The notes under the pieces are model-generated. The model worked only from the letters and a program-made list of their open reading frames with translations. It did not search any database and was not told the origin of the DNA. The position numbers and the translations under genes are program-made. DNA of 64,000 nt from assembly GCA_964019165.1 (NCBI GenBank), contig OZ025281.1, positions 1,507,001-1,571,000 on the forward strand, in the 5' to 3' direction. Positions 12,246 to 64,000 of the stretch are shown here, piece by piece. Position 1 is the stretch's first letter. Each line of letters opens with the position of its first letter. The DNA is from Mastigias papua (lineage: Eukaryota; Cnidaria; Scyphozoa; Rhizostomeae; Mastigiidae).

Positions 12246-14775
12246 TAGTTATATATCAGAGGAATTTTTCAGTATGTTCTGGAGAAGTATAGAAATAAAC
12301 TTTATCTTTAGAGGGTCTATCCAATTTTTCAGGAAGAAGCTTGAATATTCTACGAACCAGCGGTTCCCAACCTTTCTTAGTCCCTGCAACATTTTTGTTC
12401 TGACCTCTCACTCCTAACGACAGATATTCTGTTCAAGACTACTGAGTATAATAAACAGATCAAGATTTGTGTCACTAAGACAGGCGCTTCTCGCACCCAT
12501 TAGAGTGATCGTCTTGTATCTCTAGGGGGGTGCCGGCACCTCTATATGGGAACCCCTGTTCTATGTGTTTCAAAGAATTAACTAAAAAGTAAGGTTACTT
12601 TCTGCCACAGGTAAGGATATCCAATTTTGCCACAGCACTTTATCTTTAAAGACATAAGTTTGGAAAGTTAAGATAACCAATTATCATCTTTTCCTATCAA
12701 AGATCGAGAGTGTAAATTGAAATTGTCCCAGAAATAAACCCAGTACAGTCTGATACAAAGTAAAAACTGTTTCTACGCCGGAGCGTTAAAAAGAAACCCG
12801 TTATAAATAGCATCAATTTGGGACAGAATCGATACGTAATCTGGAAGCAGCTGCTAAAGGAATTATTCCTCCTATAAAGCCTCGATGGCAGTGGTTGGTA
12901 CGAGGCGACGTCCGCGTACAGCAACCATAGCTGTATGACGTGGCCTTTGTCATGTCCATACAAAGTTAAACCGCACACTATCACAGGGAGCGCATCTACG
13001 CCCCTGCACTTTAGCAAGCATATATACACACGCTCGTTCGTTATGTGATAGCCAAATCGAAGCTGTTGATCGCATTATACCTTCTTAGGACACGAGTGGA
13101 ATTTCCCAAACTTTGCAACTCTTGTAAAATAAATATTGAATATTCATGCGAAATACAGGAAACTGTAAAGAAAATGCAATGCAGTTGAAAGTGCCTTCAA
13201 AAACATTTAACCTTACAAAAATGTCGTCATCTTGTTTTGAAAATTCACGTCTTAATAACAAATGATCAGCATCGCAAAATTTCGCAAGTGGAGAAACGTT
13301 CTGGAGCATACCCAAGACTCTTTTTTCATCGAACACTCAACAGACTATCGCCAACCGACGTTTCATGGTCTGATGAGTGTCCAGCGGAAAATAGTATTTT
13401 GAGTAGGCTCGAAAATGCTTCCACTGTTTCCTGCAATATAGTCTAGGACAAATTTCGGCATAATGTTAAAAAATTGCTTCAACAATAAAAGAGGTAATGC
13501 CTCGGAATCAAGCATCTGGTTGCGCTAAAATTAATCAATATTATAGTCTAGCACAATAAACCAGCACGGGAAAACAAACAGCGAGATTTGAAGAATATAG
13601 AGCAACAAAATAATACACCGATAAAAATGCAACACAATAAAATGTACTACAAGATAATACTGCAATAGAAAACATGCAATACATTGCAATACATTGCAAT
13701 ACCAATACAATACGGAAAATAAGTTTCCATGTCTAATGGCCTAAAACAATATCAAGCTGAAATCACAGGGCCAAATGCCCATATTTACGAGAGTGGAAAA
13801 CAGGGCGATTATGGAATATCGATCTGTGGGAAGGAATTTTTCTTCCCATAATCCTCCACTCCAGTTCCCTTTCACACTCTCTCCCTCTCATAAGGACTGA
13901 TCCGCAAACGCTGACTTGCATCGGGCATGCCCCAACAACGCTCAAAACGGTGTGGCCGCCCTTAGGTCCCGAATAAGCGCCATCCCCGCACCCTCGGTAC
14001 TTCGTATACCCATAATTATCAAAAGAGCAACATACTACGTAAAGTTTCGTACACTACAAGCACCAAAAATCAGACAAAGAAGACAGTGCTTCTAGAAAAG
14101 AGCCCTATGAAATTTATGGAAAACACAATTCTTGTATTTACATATATTTACTAATGTCATTTAATGAGAAATGCAGTGAAGATGAAAAGAATCGTCTTTG
14201 GATTTACTTCTACAAATGTCAAAGCAATGCAGTAAAACTCAATCATACATCGAGACAGCCAAAGTCTTGGCCTCATGCAAGAAAGTCTATTTTCATCCAT
14301 TTCAAATTACAACAAATCCATCTAAAAAGTACTGAATACAAAACATGTACAATCATACCTCTCGCCTTCAGCTCAGCTTTGCAGTTCATACGAGATTTCC
14401 TTCTAGTCCGTCCCGCAACGAACTGGTATTCAACTCTTTTCTACTCAATTTTCCATTTAATGGAAAAATAAGGCTCCTAGCACACAACGATGCTATTTTT
14501 AAAATAACATCAAATAATCTTGTCGCAGACACTCTGAATTAAAAATTTGTAATCTACAAAATACTACAAAAACCCAATACAAACACACCCGTTGAAATAA
14601 ACTTCCAGACAAGATGCCACGAACGACTCGCCAAGATAAGATCACTAACTCGAGTCGTGGGTATGTTTTCGCTTTTCTATCGACTTCTCATCCTCCATCT
14701 GAACACAATATATTACTGAAACAACTGAAATAAGTCTCTGATCTGCATGTCCTATCGAGCGTTCATCTTTTCCAA

Positions 14776-14781
14776 TTTATT
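14776..14781 (-). terminator. Possible DEPTOR poly(A) signal
   Basis: AATAAA on the minus strand about 10 nt after the DEPTOR stop codon. Such a short 3' UTR is unusual in animals, and AATAAA is common by chance in AT-rich DNA. Confidence 0.3.
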
Positions 14782-14788
14782 TTTCTAT

Positions 14789-22247
<7,459 letters not shown>

Positions 22248-22664
22248 TTTTCACATCAAACCTATTTAACTGGTCTGACCCTGACAAGAAGACAAAAATG
22301 CTTTTACAAAAGAAAGAGAGCAAAGTAGCACTTCTTGGGCATGAAGACTGCTCCACCAAATGTAGATGAATGAAGTAGATGTGGTAAACACTTTCTAAGA
22401 AATACAAATTTTTGCTGAGCCATAATAGTCATAACATTTTTTACTTTGAGCGCAAAAATATTTTGATATTATTCCTACATTTTAGCAGTTTTTGAGCATT
22501 AATACTCATACAAACTATATTTTTATTATAAAAAATGTATGATTGACACTCCCCAAAGAGTTGCTAAGTTGCATCATAGCATAATGATTCCCACACCAGA
22601 TTAGTGAAGCTTGCACTTATTTTGTTTTTCTAAAGAAAACTCAAATCAATAAAAGACCCAAGCC

Positions 22665-22855
22665 TACACTGAGCTTGAGGCAGGCCCATAGCCAAGGGGG
22701 GTCTGGGGGGCAAGGTAACCTGGACTTGTAAAATTTGACTCTGTGCCTGAAGCCCCTAAAGACAATAAATATATAAATATGTGTATAATATATATTGGCT
22801 GTGCCCCCCTTGTGCATTCAAGCTGACTATGAGCCTGGCTTGAGCCTTGCATGAT
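22665..22855. mobile_element. Possible MITE remnant
   Basis: Left end gagcttgaggcaggcccatag and right end ctatgagcctggcttgagcc are imperfect inverted repeats, with C/G runs inside (aaggggggtctggggggc, gtgcccccct). Confidence 0.45.
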
Positions 22856-22931
22856 TCCTAAATTATTCTTAAATTTTGGCGAATTTCAGCCTTCGTATTC
22901 TTATCGACTATATGCTTATAAAAGTGCACAG

Positions 22932-24904
22932 ATAAACATACAAAAGAAACAAATACTATGTATTGGCTATAAAACACTTGAGGCTCTTGTACTAGAAGCC
23001 AGGGTGGAACATAGACACTGCAAGAACAGCATTGATCAAATGCTGCAAAGTGGCAAGGTAAGATTTATTCTCTTTTCATAAAATGTCCTGTTCGTATTGA
23101 GCACTTGTCGTCATACTATTATTCCCACATTCGCTCTTTACAGAAATCCCCTCCATTGCAGAGGGTTATTCCTACATAGGTGCTTATCGAGATAGAGTTC
23201 TGAAATCAATGAAAACCAATCCCGAGCTTTGTTTCGCCGTTTTTTCTGGGTTTTGAATGAAAGATAGTTGCATCTACCCACAGAGACGTATTGTTACGTT
23301 CGAGCATGCTTTACCTGTTAATCACATGTCAGAAAAGGCTAACGTCCCCGAGCAGTTATGGAAGGGAAGCAAAACTCAATATGCAGTTGCAAAGTTCAAC
23401 TTCAACTGGAGCGATCTAATATACACTGAATGTCAATAACCTAACAGTATAAGCATGAAATATACAATACAATAACTGGTACGAACAAAATCTGTCACAG
23501 AAGTCTAAGTGTGCCGGTTTCATGATTAATACCCTCCAATGAATTGAAAGTCACTTCTAAATAGGTAGATTACCTTTAGCTTCTTCCTGCAAGGGTAGAC
23601 TAGGCCGTGCCTTGGAACTCCACGGCAAGCAATAAGGAGAATTGAATGTGCCGGTTTGTTTATCTTGGGCAGTCCCTTCACTTTCGTTTACCAGAGTCAA
23701 ACAATACTGTTCTATCGTGGGGCTTAGTCTGCGAAAAGCAAACAGCCGAGCGTGTGGTGATAACAGTGTTGACAGTATCCTATTACAAACTGACACCTGA
23801 TACTAAATACGCCTACGGTCCATCTCAGGTTTGGATTACAGGAAAGTGAAAAACAGTATTGCAGCTTACCTCTAGAGCAGGAACGGCGTTGAAGACTCAG
23901 CATCTCCATGTAATTGCGTGCAGAACATGGTGCAAGTGGTCGTTAGGCCATTATCAAAGCAGCAACAACATTCGACACATTTTTTTCATAGTTGTGACGT
24001 CACTCCAGGTAAATGCTGGTAAATGCCTACATCAGTTCAGTAGCCTATAGAAAATACTGATGCCTTGTTTTGATAAGTTTTCAGATCTTGGCACGATTTG
24101 ATCTATTAGGGACGCACAGGGAAAAGCCAACCGTATGTAGTATTGGCCATATTATCAGAAAAGTTCTCCCGCTTCCTGGGGACGTTGAAGATCTCTGCGT
24201 TACTCTTGGAGAATAAAACAGTTTCGTTATTATAGGCCCGGTTTGCAGAAATCACAAATAGAATTAACTTTCTTTAAGAGTTAACTACTGTATTGTCATT
24301 GTTGTTTCAAGTTTAGCATGGAGTGAAGGATACTTATGGGCGAAATTGAAGATATTGATATAGCTGAAATGTATATCGTAGAATGTTGTCCACTTCCACT
24401 GCTGGAGACCATTCTCTTTCACATTTCAAGAGTCACATCAATGTTGTTATAAGTTTTCGCATTACTGGTGATATTCACCCTGAAGTTCTTTATAAAGTAA
24501 TAGATGGTGAAGTCATTGCAACAGATTGAAGGGGCTCCCTTGCTTAAATAATAATAAAAAATTAAATAAAATCTGTCTCCCCGATTATTGCCTATTTGTA
24601 AAACGTGCACATTAACATGTTTCGTGTTATTCGCAGTCCAAATCTCATTGTTGTCAGTGTCGTCTCAGAGACGTATCAGCATGCATCCCCCGTTTACTCG
24701 CCGTGGTTGAGGTATCAAGCTACAGTGCTGTTTGAATTAAACGACTTTCTGCGAATTTGTCTCCATCAATTCATGCATTTTCTCCGCTTTGAAGATCTCA
24801 CAGATTCAACGTGGCAGTCTAAAAATACTATTCCATATTATCCTTTTGACGTTTACTTCTTTTCCCACCCTGTCCCTGAACCTAAAGCTAGGACGGTACT
24901 TTGA
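22932..24904 (+). other. Candidate unassembled coding region, unknown product
   Basis: Several plus-strand open segments look protein-like and are bounded by plausible splice sites: 22932-23057 (LEALVLEARVEHRHCK; donor gtaaga), 23144-23256 (IPSIAEGYSYIGAYRDRVLK after cttttacag-like acceptor), 24085-24216 (ILARFDLLGTHREKP to stop) and 24637-24904 (LTDSTWQSKNTIPYYPFDVY to stop). Their phases do not join cleanly and two contain early stops. It could be a small gene with missed exons, a decayed gene or old transposon sequence. I recognise no family. Confidence 0.28.
23574..23728 (-). other. Candidate minus-strand exon, unknown
   Basis: A 155-nt open segment between a strong acceptor (ttgcttttcgcag) and donor gtaatc, encoding SPTIEQYCLTLVNESEGTAQ and onward. 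It lies upstream of DEPTOR on the same strand and could be a 5' exon, but joining it to the DEPTOR start would not make a coding fusion. It overlaps the plus-strand candidate, so at most one is likely real. Confidence 0.25.
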
Positions 24905-26218
24905 CAAAGTTGGGGTGGAGTGTGAAGTGCTCTGCCACACCCCAGGCCAATGTTAGCTAGTTGCTCACAAAATCAATCCCAAAACTTTTTCGGTGAGTAA
25001 TAGCAATATCGACTACTGAAGTTTTAAGGCTTGGAGAAAAAAGCCATGGTCTTCTCTTCACTTCAAATCTTCTCATGAGAATTTCCAAAACGATTTCGGC
25101 ATATTGAATATTCTGAAACGTTAAGATAGACTATAATAATGATGATTAAAAATATATTTAGAACTTTACAATAAGAAAGTTGCTTGAGATCGACCTACAT
25201 AAACTGAAATAAAGATGGGAGATAAAACTTTCAAAGGTAGCGCAGTACTTATTGTGTTGTACCTAACACTCTGTTCTTCACCATTACTAAAAAACGCCTC
25301 AAATTTATTTTGCCGGCGTTGGGCCTTTCCCTAGTTTCTCCTGGCCTAAGTTTAAATCTGTTTCACTTTCTATCGTTATGAAAACAATATCAGATAGTGG
25401 CCTAAATTCATACAAAAATACGAAAAGTTAATAGCCTTTAAAGAGTTGATAGAATGCACACACATAATGAGCTCTATCTTGTCTCTCTATACCTGATATG
25501 CCCAGACAAATCTCATTTATAATCTCACCTTACCTAGAAGCCTTACTTATATATCTTAAACAAAACATAAAAATATCTGGATTGTTTAAGTTCTAAGGAG
25601 GAAACAAGCTATAGGTCGTGAAAAATGTACCCAAATTACTGCTTGTTAAGTCTGAGGTTCATCGAAAACAAAGCGGTCACCAATTCAACTCCTAATATAA
25701 CATAAGGGAAACCAGAACAAAAACAAAATCTAAAGAACAGTTGTGGTATATGCTCCTTAGTTCTACGTCATTACACTCTTTAATTAATGAAAGGTACAGA
25801 TCACAAACGCGGACTGCGAGGCAGCCTTTTAGGTAGAGAGAGAGCTTCTCTACATACCCTACAGGTCCACGTGCTTCGAGTATAAATAATATACACGCTG
25901 AAAGACGAGGCTATAAGGAAATGGGGATTTTGGTAAGAACTGCTGCAATACCCTATTCTAAGCATGAAAGCTCCCAAACAGATGACGGTGGGGGATAACT
26001 AGGCTTTTCATGTCACATGGAATATAGTCCGTAAACATATAGGCTGCTGTTATGAAAAGCCCCAAATGGGAACGCAGATTGAGTTTTGTGGAATATCTGG
26101 CTCGAGGGAAAGCCACTATGAGTATCCTAGGTAAATCTTACATTATTGCTTTACACAACAGCTGGATAGTATTGACCATTAGAGAAATGGTTATAAATTA
26201 CGACATAGCGAAATGGTA
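24905..26218. other. Intergenic, downstream of FAK
   Basis: AT-rich sequence after the FAK stop codon, presumably including its 3' UTR. No clear poly(A) site could be chosen and no gene is recognised. Confidence 0.5.
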
Positions 26219-58244
<32,026 letters not shown>

Positions 58245-59554
58245 GTTGAAAAATGATTAATCCAGATATAGCGACTTTACGACATTTTAATAGGCCTTTC
58301 AGTTCTGTGATGAGATGCCGAAAGAAAATCACTTTCAAATGTAGCCCACTCTAGCACGATAAATTAAACTTGCAGTAACCAACGATGACATATAACTGTG
58401 CTTGATTTAAATGGTTACAGAGATGTTTCTTGGAATAAAAACCAGTATTACAGAGCTTCTATACACAATTGGAACGACAGGCGGGAAGGCCAGTATTCAA
58501 AGTTCCGGGACAGATTCCACTTTTAACGCAATCAGACTTGGCAGTAGATGACGGAACAAAAAACAACAATCCTGTACATTGAAGCAGATTTAATTTCCAA
58601 ATATGTTGTTTTCGAACCATGGGTCTTATGATAATCTCTTTGCCCTACTCCATGTGATTCCAAAACCACAGTTCCCAGTTATGCAAACGGTGGCTTAGGC
58701 CCAAATAGCTAGTCCATTGAACAACTGCAGAACGTGGCGAGATGTTGGCCGATTCGACTACGCGGACTTTGTGTCAGCCACTTAAGGTTACTGTACCTGT
58801 TGGTATCTCTTACAATCATCTGATGGTACTCATCTCGCTCTCAACGACTTTTATGGCGACAAATGGTTCAAATTTGCTTCCTTCGTAAGGGAATGTTTTG
58901 GTTTTGTGATAAATACTTGAGGCAAGTGTAATCTAGTGTCCAGTCTCTTTTGTTTGTTCCCAACCCAACGCCCCTATGACACACAAAGGAAATTAATTGC
59001 CAATAATTACAGGTGCTTTCTCTTTCTCGTCACTAAAACGGTCTAAAATCGATGCCAAAAGTGTCCACAACTAAAGGAGATTACATACAATATGTTACTG
59101 GGATGTATTTTCATATCAGTAATGGTTGCAACGATGCCTTAGCAAGCTCTCTACGCTCAAAAACTTAGCTTGTGTGGGGGTTGTGAGGGGGCTACACTCT
59201 TATCTAACCTTGGGCCGTAAATCCAAATTCAGCAGTCTTCCTTGGTGCTTGGCGTACTTGCATAGACATGATGTACTCAATGAAATATCAGTCATCAAAA
59301 GGAAATTTTCTAGCAATGCATACCCACCCCATACTAAGTGCACACTGATTAACTAAAACATTGTTCATGACTCACATCTCAGAAATCTAAAGATGTACTA
59401 CGTACATTACCAGTGCTTCTGCTGGTTAAGTTCTGGCAAACTTTCATAAGATTCCTGTTGGCAAAATATTGCTGTGCGCCCCTTCCTAGGTGATACAAAG
59501 AAGACACACTACATCACTGCCTACAATATGTCGTCTTCCACCAAAAGCAGGAAT

Positions 59555-59915
59555 GCCGTACAAAAAATTTTTCTAAGAAATAGTACCCTAGCCTATAGGA
59601 AACTTTGAGAACTACAAAGAAAGAGTCAAGAAATTTTAGACAGTTCTGTGCCATCTTTCAGAGTTTCTGAGACCCCTTTTTTCCTTCACGGATTTAACAA
59701 GCTCCCATTGCAGCATGTCTTATGTGCTAAGCCTTATAGGCACTACAAAAAGAAAATATTTTACGTTCTATTTCGGTTTTCACTGCAATTTTTCACTAAA
59801 TCAAGAAACATTTAAGGGACTTCTAAATCCAAAATGTGGCAAAAAATTACGAACCTTTACTACTAGGCCATGAGCCAGATTTCATTTAAAATAAAAAAGT
59901 ATTTCCTCATCCTTC
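59555..59915 (+). repeat. Dispersed repeat, copy A
   Basis: Direct, diverged copy of the sequence at 62468-62835. Shared blocks include gtttc(t/g)gaagcccctttttt-like, actaagtcttatgggca-like and the ending caaaaaatta. No coding capacity seen. Confidence 0.65.
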
Positions 59916-62467
59916 CTTCCAGGGTTGGAGAGAAAACGTTGCCAAAAGCTGTGATATGTCTACGATTTTACTGTCGTTTCAAAACATTTCCAATGGTTGT
60001 CCTCATTCCCACCAGAAATTACCTAAAACTTTAGCACATGTCTTCAGGTAGTGATGTTTGCAAAGACAAAGGCCTCCGCGAGAAGACATATCTGTTTTGA
60101 CTGGTACGTTATTGAGTTATGCCGTTATCTGCCGAAAATAATTCGAACTAGGAGAAAAGTTCAAGCACAATTGTACTCCAAATAGAGGATAGGAAAGAAA
60201 AATAAAGTCATTCTCGATGAAATAAAAAATTCATAAACCAGAATAATTTAATCTACAAAGAACTGCATTCTAAGATATAAGCTATTTTGGAAACTTTATT
60301 AGAGTTCAATTTGCGAGAGAGATCCCTCAGGAAGACGATGCCTGGTGTTTGTTAAAACGGAAACACTAAGCAGAGTTCCAGCATATATTAATTTTTCTTA
60401 AGAACAAGTTCTTGTCGGATAAAACTAATAAAGGTCAACCTATAATGCAATAGAATATACAATAAAGCTTGAAAGGCATGAAAAGTATGAAGAAAAATCC
60501 AAAATGAAAGACATTGAAAGAGAAAAGTATATGATCTCCGAGGGCAGGTTTGCGAGTAAAATATGTAAGTAGGGACACAGTGTCAAGTGACTTGGGTTAA
60601 AGCGAAAGTTTTCGATAATTTTCTCTAAATACAGCCTTCCAATTCGACAGTGGAAAGTGTGGTTCAAACTTCATAACATTCCGACAAGACAGCAGCCTTA
60701 AATTTCCGATATACTTTGTACAAAGGTATTGTAGCCCTTCGCTACTGTGCCAATGGATGTAAGAAACTGGATAATGATCCCGAAACGATTTGCGTTGATC
60801 TTTCCCTGACTAGGGATGCAACAGGGGTCATTCATTAAAGCGCACGCACCATTGACACGAACTAAAGTGGCGAAAATTTGCTCTCCTCTCCCCTCGTACG
60901 CATATGTAAGCTTATCAGAGCCTCCCCTTCTTGCGTAATATGTACGTATATCCATCTGATCACCCCCTATCTCCAAAGGAAAATTTCGAAATATCATTAA
61001 CATACAATATACTATCCCAAATGGTTTGTGTATAAACATAACATTATAGAATATATGCACAAAAAGCGGCTGTACTTCATTTTGTGTACTACTTGAACGT
61101 GTCAGTCCCCCATCCTTGTGTGCGAGCGTACACCTTTGTTTGGCCCCTTCCCCCTCTGTGCGTATATACTAAATGAATGACCTCACAAATGACGTCAATG
61201 CTTTGTCTATACTGCACGATCCATCCTGATTCGCGTTTATACTGGCTCAAAAGTAATCTAAATTGAAGCCAGGGGAAGTCTTGAGCAATTCTATGTACTT
61301 CTATAGGGTTCACGCTGCGAAATGTTAGCTTGGGCTTGTCTTAACCTAAGGTGAACCCAGGTTAGTTTATGCAGTGTGATCAGTCCATTAGAGATAAAGA
61401 GAAAGGGCCCGACACCTCAGGCACGCCTGCCCGCAACGAGGGCAGGGGGACAAGGTTCCTATTGAGGGCACATTATAAACATTTTTGCAATAAAATAAGT
61501 CCTTGAAAAGGGCAGGAGGGGCAGCTGCCCCCCTGCTCCCCCCAGCGTTGGCGTCCCTGTCTGCTTATGAACTCAGTCCATCAGTTGCTGCTTAGCTGAG
61601 GAAAAGTATCAACACCGTCTTGTAGAAACAACACCCTTGCCATAGCGGTCGTGCTCACATATTGCCGGATCACTTTTGACCAGACGCAAAAACTGCACCT
61701 CTACTTAGCAACAAGAAATGTGTATACTTGTGTAACATACGTTCCTGCAGGTTCTAATAATTGCCACATGTATGTTACTCGACAAGACAAAAATGGAATA
61801 TCATGTTGTGAGACTTGGCAATAACTATACATAGTCTTTCATTTTTGTGTTCGTGAATTCGTTATAAAAGCAAAGGAACTCTCGCGGAATAAATTAAAGA
61901 AGCTCGACGGAAGTAAGTGCAGATATCTCCAACAAACAGCGAAAAGACTGTATCAGTGCATATTTGTCAGCCTTCGTGATACATGATACAAGCAGATTTT
62001 CTTCTTGGTTACAAAGTAAAAGGTGATATTTGTTTACCAATCTAACTTCTCCTCAACTTCATGACCGAGTGATTGTGTACACGACTCCATGACAACACCC
62101 AAATACACCATAACATGACCATTGACAGCACGGGGGTTGCGTAGAATAGGATGCATACATTTGTTTACTAGCAATGATTGGGGGTATGAAATCTTCATGG
62201 TAAATACATCCCGGACACCCCAATGTACATAGCATTTGGCTAAAACCCTACAAAGAGCATAACAATGTGCAGAAAGTGGATGGGCACCTTGTGTTATAAA
62301 TGGGTCAAGGAATATATATGCTAACACTAAATGCACTGCAGAATTCGTGGTGGCATCTCATCTGTTATGAAGGGACACTCACAAGATACGATAGGTTATG
62401 GGTGCATATCTTTTTGCAAAAGGGGGCTTCTTTCACAAAAGTCATTGACAATCATGACGCTTTTAGC

Positions 62468-62835
62468 GTCCTTGTACATGTTTTTTATAAGAAACAGGTT
62501 ATAAGAAACCTAGTACTGGACACTCTAAAATTTAAGAAACATTTTGACCTACAAGAAAAGAGTTAAGAAGCTTTGGAACTTTCTTTTCCAGCTTTCATAG
62601 TTTCGGAAGCCCCTTTTTTCTTCCACAGGTTTAGCAAGTTTCCACGACAGTATATTTTATGCACTAAGTCTTATGGGCAATACAAAAGACAAAATTTTCC
62701 CTTTTGCTTTAGTTATCAAAGCAAATTTCTTCAGTGACTTAAGAAAATTCTAAGAAACTTTCAAAAGTAAAAAGGCGCCAAAAATTAAGACACTTTAATA
62801 CATGGCCTTTAGTAAAATTTCCTATGAAAAAGACG
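62468..62835 (+). repeat. Dispersed repeat, copy B
   Basis: Partner of copy A at 59555-59915, same orientation; roughly two-thirds identical by eye. Confidence 0.65.
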
Positions 62836-63154
62836 TTTTTATAGTATCCAGTCAGGTTGTCCTAAGAAAAATTAGATCTACCCCCTTTGTTGTCATATAA
62901 TCCAGAGGTCGATAGCAAAGGAAAATGGCAACACCTTGCCTCTATCCACATATTTATGTTGTCCAACTAGGGCTACACCTCTGATTTCGTTCTTCAAGTA
63001 TCTAGTTTTCTACCTTTTCTGTGAAACAAAGATGACAATTAAAAAACAGCACTGCCAATCCACCGGTTAGAACTGCCTATTTTGGACAATGAAAGGCCAT
63101 ATCATGACACCTGTATGCAGTCTTAGCACTCAGCAGTTGCGATGCCTACACTGT

Positions 63155-63250
63155 TAAAAGAATACCTAATTTTTTGAAGATTACTCCTAAATTATTGTTA
63201 AATCTCGCCAATGTTAGCATTGTATTTGTAAATACTATATTCGTATAACA
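63155..63250 (-). repeat. Dispersed repeat, second family, inverted copy
   Basis: Reverse-complement partner of 54905-55040, shorter by an internal gap. Confidence 0.55.
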
Positions 63251-64000
63251 AAAATTGTGGCACTGATACTGCCCGAAGAAAGTTGCTGAGTCCCATCAGA
63301 GGTATTGACTCCTAGATCGGAAAGTAAAACTCACACTTATTTCCTTTTCTTAAAAAACTCATGCAAAACAAAAAACCCAATCTTCACGAAACTTGAGCTC
63401 TGCATTATCCTTATATTATTCTTAAAATTCAGCGATTCTGAGCCTTCGTATTCGTATAGATGATATTCTTATTAAAAAACTTGTGCATTGCAATTTGGCA
63501 AAAAGGGGTCGAAACATAGGGAATTTTATGAGATAGGCATTGAGCTGTGTTCTTTACAAAACAAATGGCGACTAAAAAGGCAAAATGAAATCATTTCTGC
63601 ATTATGTCGCAATAACTTAGGATACAGTCACAATAAAATCTCAAATGTAACGGGGACTAAAATTAAAATCGTGTACAGGCCGACTCGACACGGCAGCGAA
63701 CAACAAAGATAGCCTCTTCGATTGAAGCAACCGCATTGCCTTATTGTCGACCAAACTCACACCTGATTTAGCATAAACCACACCAGAAAAGGGCACCCGC
63801 TGAGTATGTAGACCACTTGCAGCGATCGAAGTGCAGATTTATCGGTCGTTGAAGGGGGTCTATTCAAAATCTAAATAAGCCAAGCCATAAGTGATTCGTT
63901 CGAAGCACCGGGCGAGAGATTGCCTTGTCTGTTGGTATTGCTCCGAGGAATTCCTTAAATATGCTTTTCCTGCCAATCAGTATTTTTCATCACAGTATAA

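Larger units (their letters stand above)
10886..14788. other. Intergenic, RGS gene to DEPTOR (tail to tail)
   Basis: The plus-strand RGS gene and minus-strand DEPTOR converge here. I see a degenerate 20-21 bp repeat at 11845-12245, a short AATACATTGC-type repeat near 13675-13715 and AT-rich sequence; no gene. Confidence 0.6.
58245..64000. other. Upstream of FAK; no recognised gene
   Basis: Holds the FAK promoter and any 5' UTR exons, none of which can be placed. Contains diverged dispersed repeats (59555-59915, 62468-62835, 63155-63250) and a GC-rich inverted repeat-like patch at about 61400-61560. Confidence 0.55.

Noticed and set aside
61385..61570. GC-rich inverted repeat-like patch (gggcaggaggggcag, ctgccccc)
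   Set aside because: Looks like a DNA-element remnant but clear matching ends could not be defined.

Overview
The window is nuclear DNA from an invertebrate animal. It has spliced genes with GT-AG introns, short exons in kilobase-scale AT-rich introns, long (TA)n, (CA)n and (ATG)n arrays, and remnants of LINEs, SINEs and foldback elements. The mix of DEPTOR, one single FAK gene and hammerhead-ribozyme-like repeats would suit a cnidarian or another slowly evolving invertebrate, but the sequence alone does not fix the phylum. Most single-frame ORFs here are chance readings of non-coding DNA. I rebuilt genes by joining exons across splice sites and checking that reading phase is kept at every junction.

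Layout. (1) 1-9084: no recognised gene; repeats, a LINE 3' remnant, (TA)n blocks and a hairpin with hammerhead-like cores. (2) 9085-10885, plus strand: the last four exons of an RGS-domain gene, a GTPase-activating protein for G-alpha subunits; its 5' part is not found. (3) 14789-22247, minus strand: a complete eight-exon DEPTOR gene of 378 residues with two DEP domains and a C-terminal PDZ domain, an inhibitor of mTOR complexes. (4) 22.9-24.9 kb: a region with several coding-like segments that I could not assemble or name. (5) 26219-58244, minus strand: a complete 28-exon focal adhesion kinase (FAK/PTK2) gene of 1102 residues with FERM, linker, tyrosine kinase, proline/serine-rich, coiled-coil and FAT regions. 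The exons sum to 3309 nt with no frame break. (6) 58.2-64 kb: no recognised gene; diverged dispersed repeats.

How the genes relate. FAK carries integrin and growth-factor signals at adhesions, DEPTOR restrains mTORC1/2, and the RGS protein shortens G-protein signalling. Nothing shows co-regulation. DEPTOR and FAK are adjacent and on the same strand; their human counterparts lie on the same chromosome arm (8q24), so this may be conserved linkage. The most unusual sequence features are a GC-AG intron inside the FAK activation loop, two tyrosine docking motifs where vertebrate FAK has one, an in-frame 27-bp repeat that directly follows a FAK splice donor, and the hammerhead-like palindrome beside a (TA)n array. 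No prokaryotic, viral or CRISPR-like system is visible.
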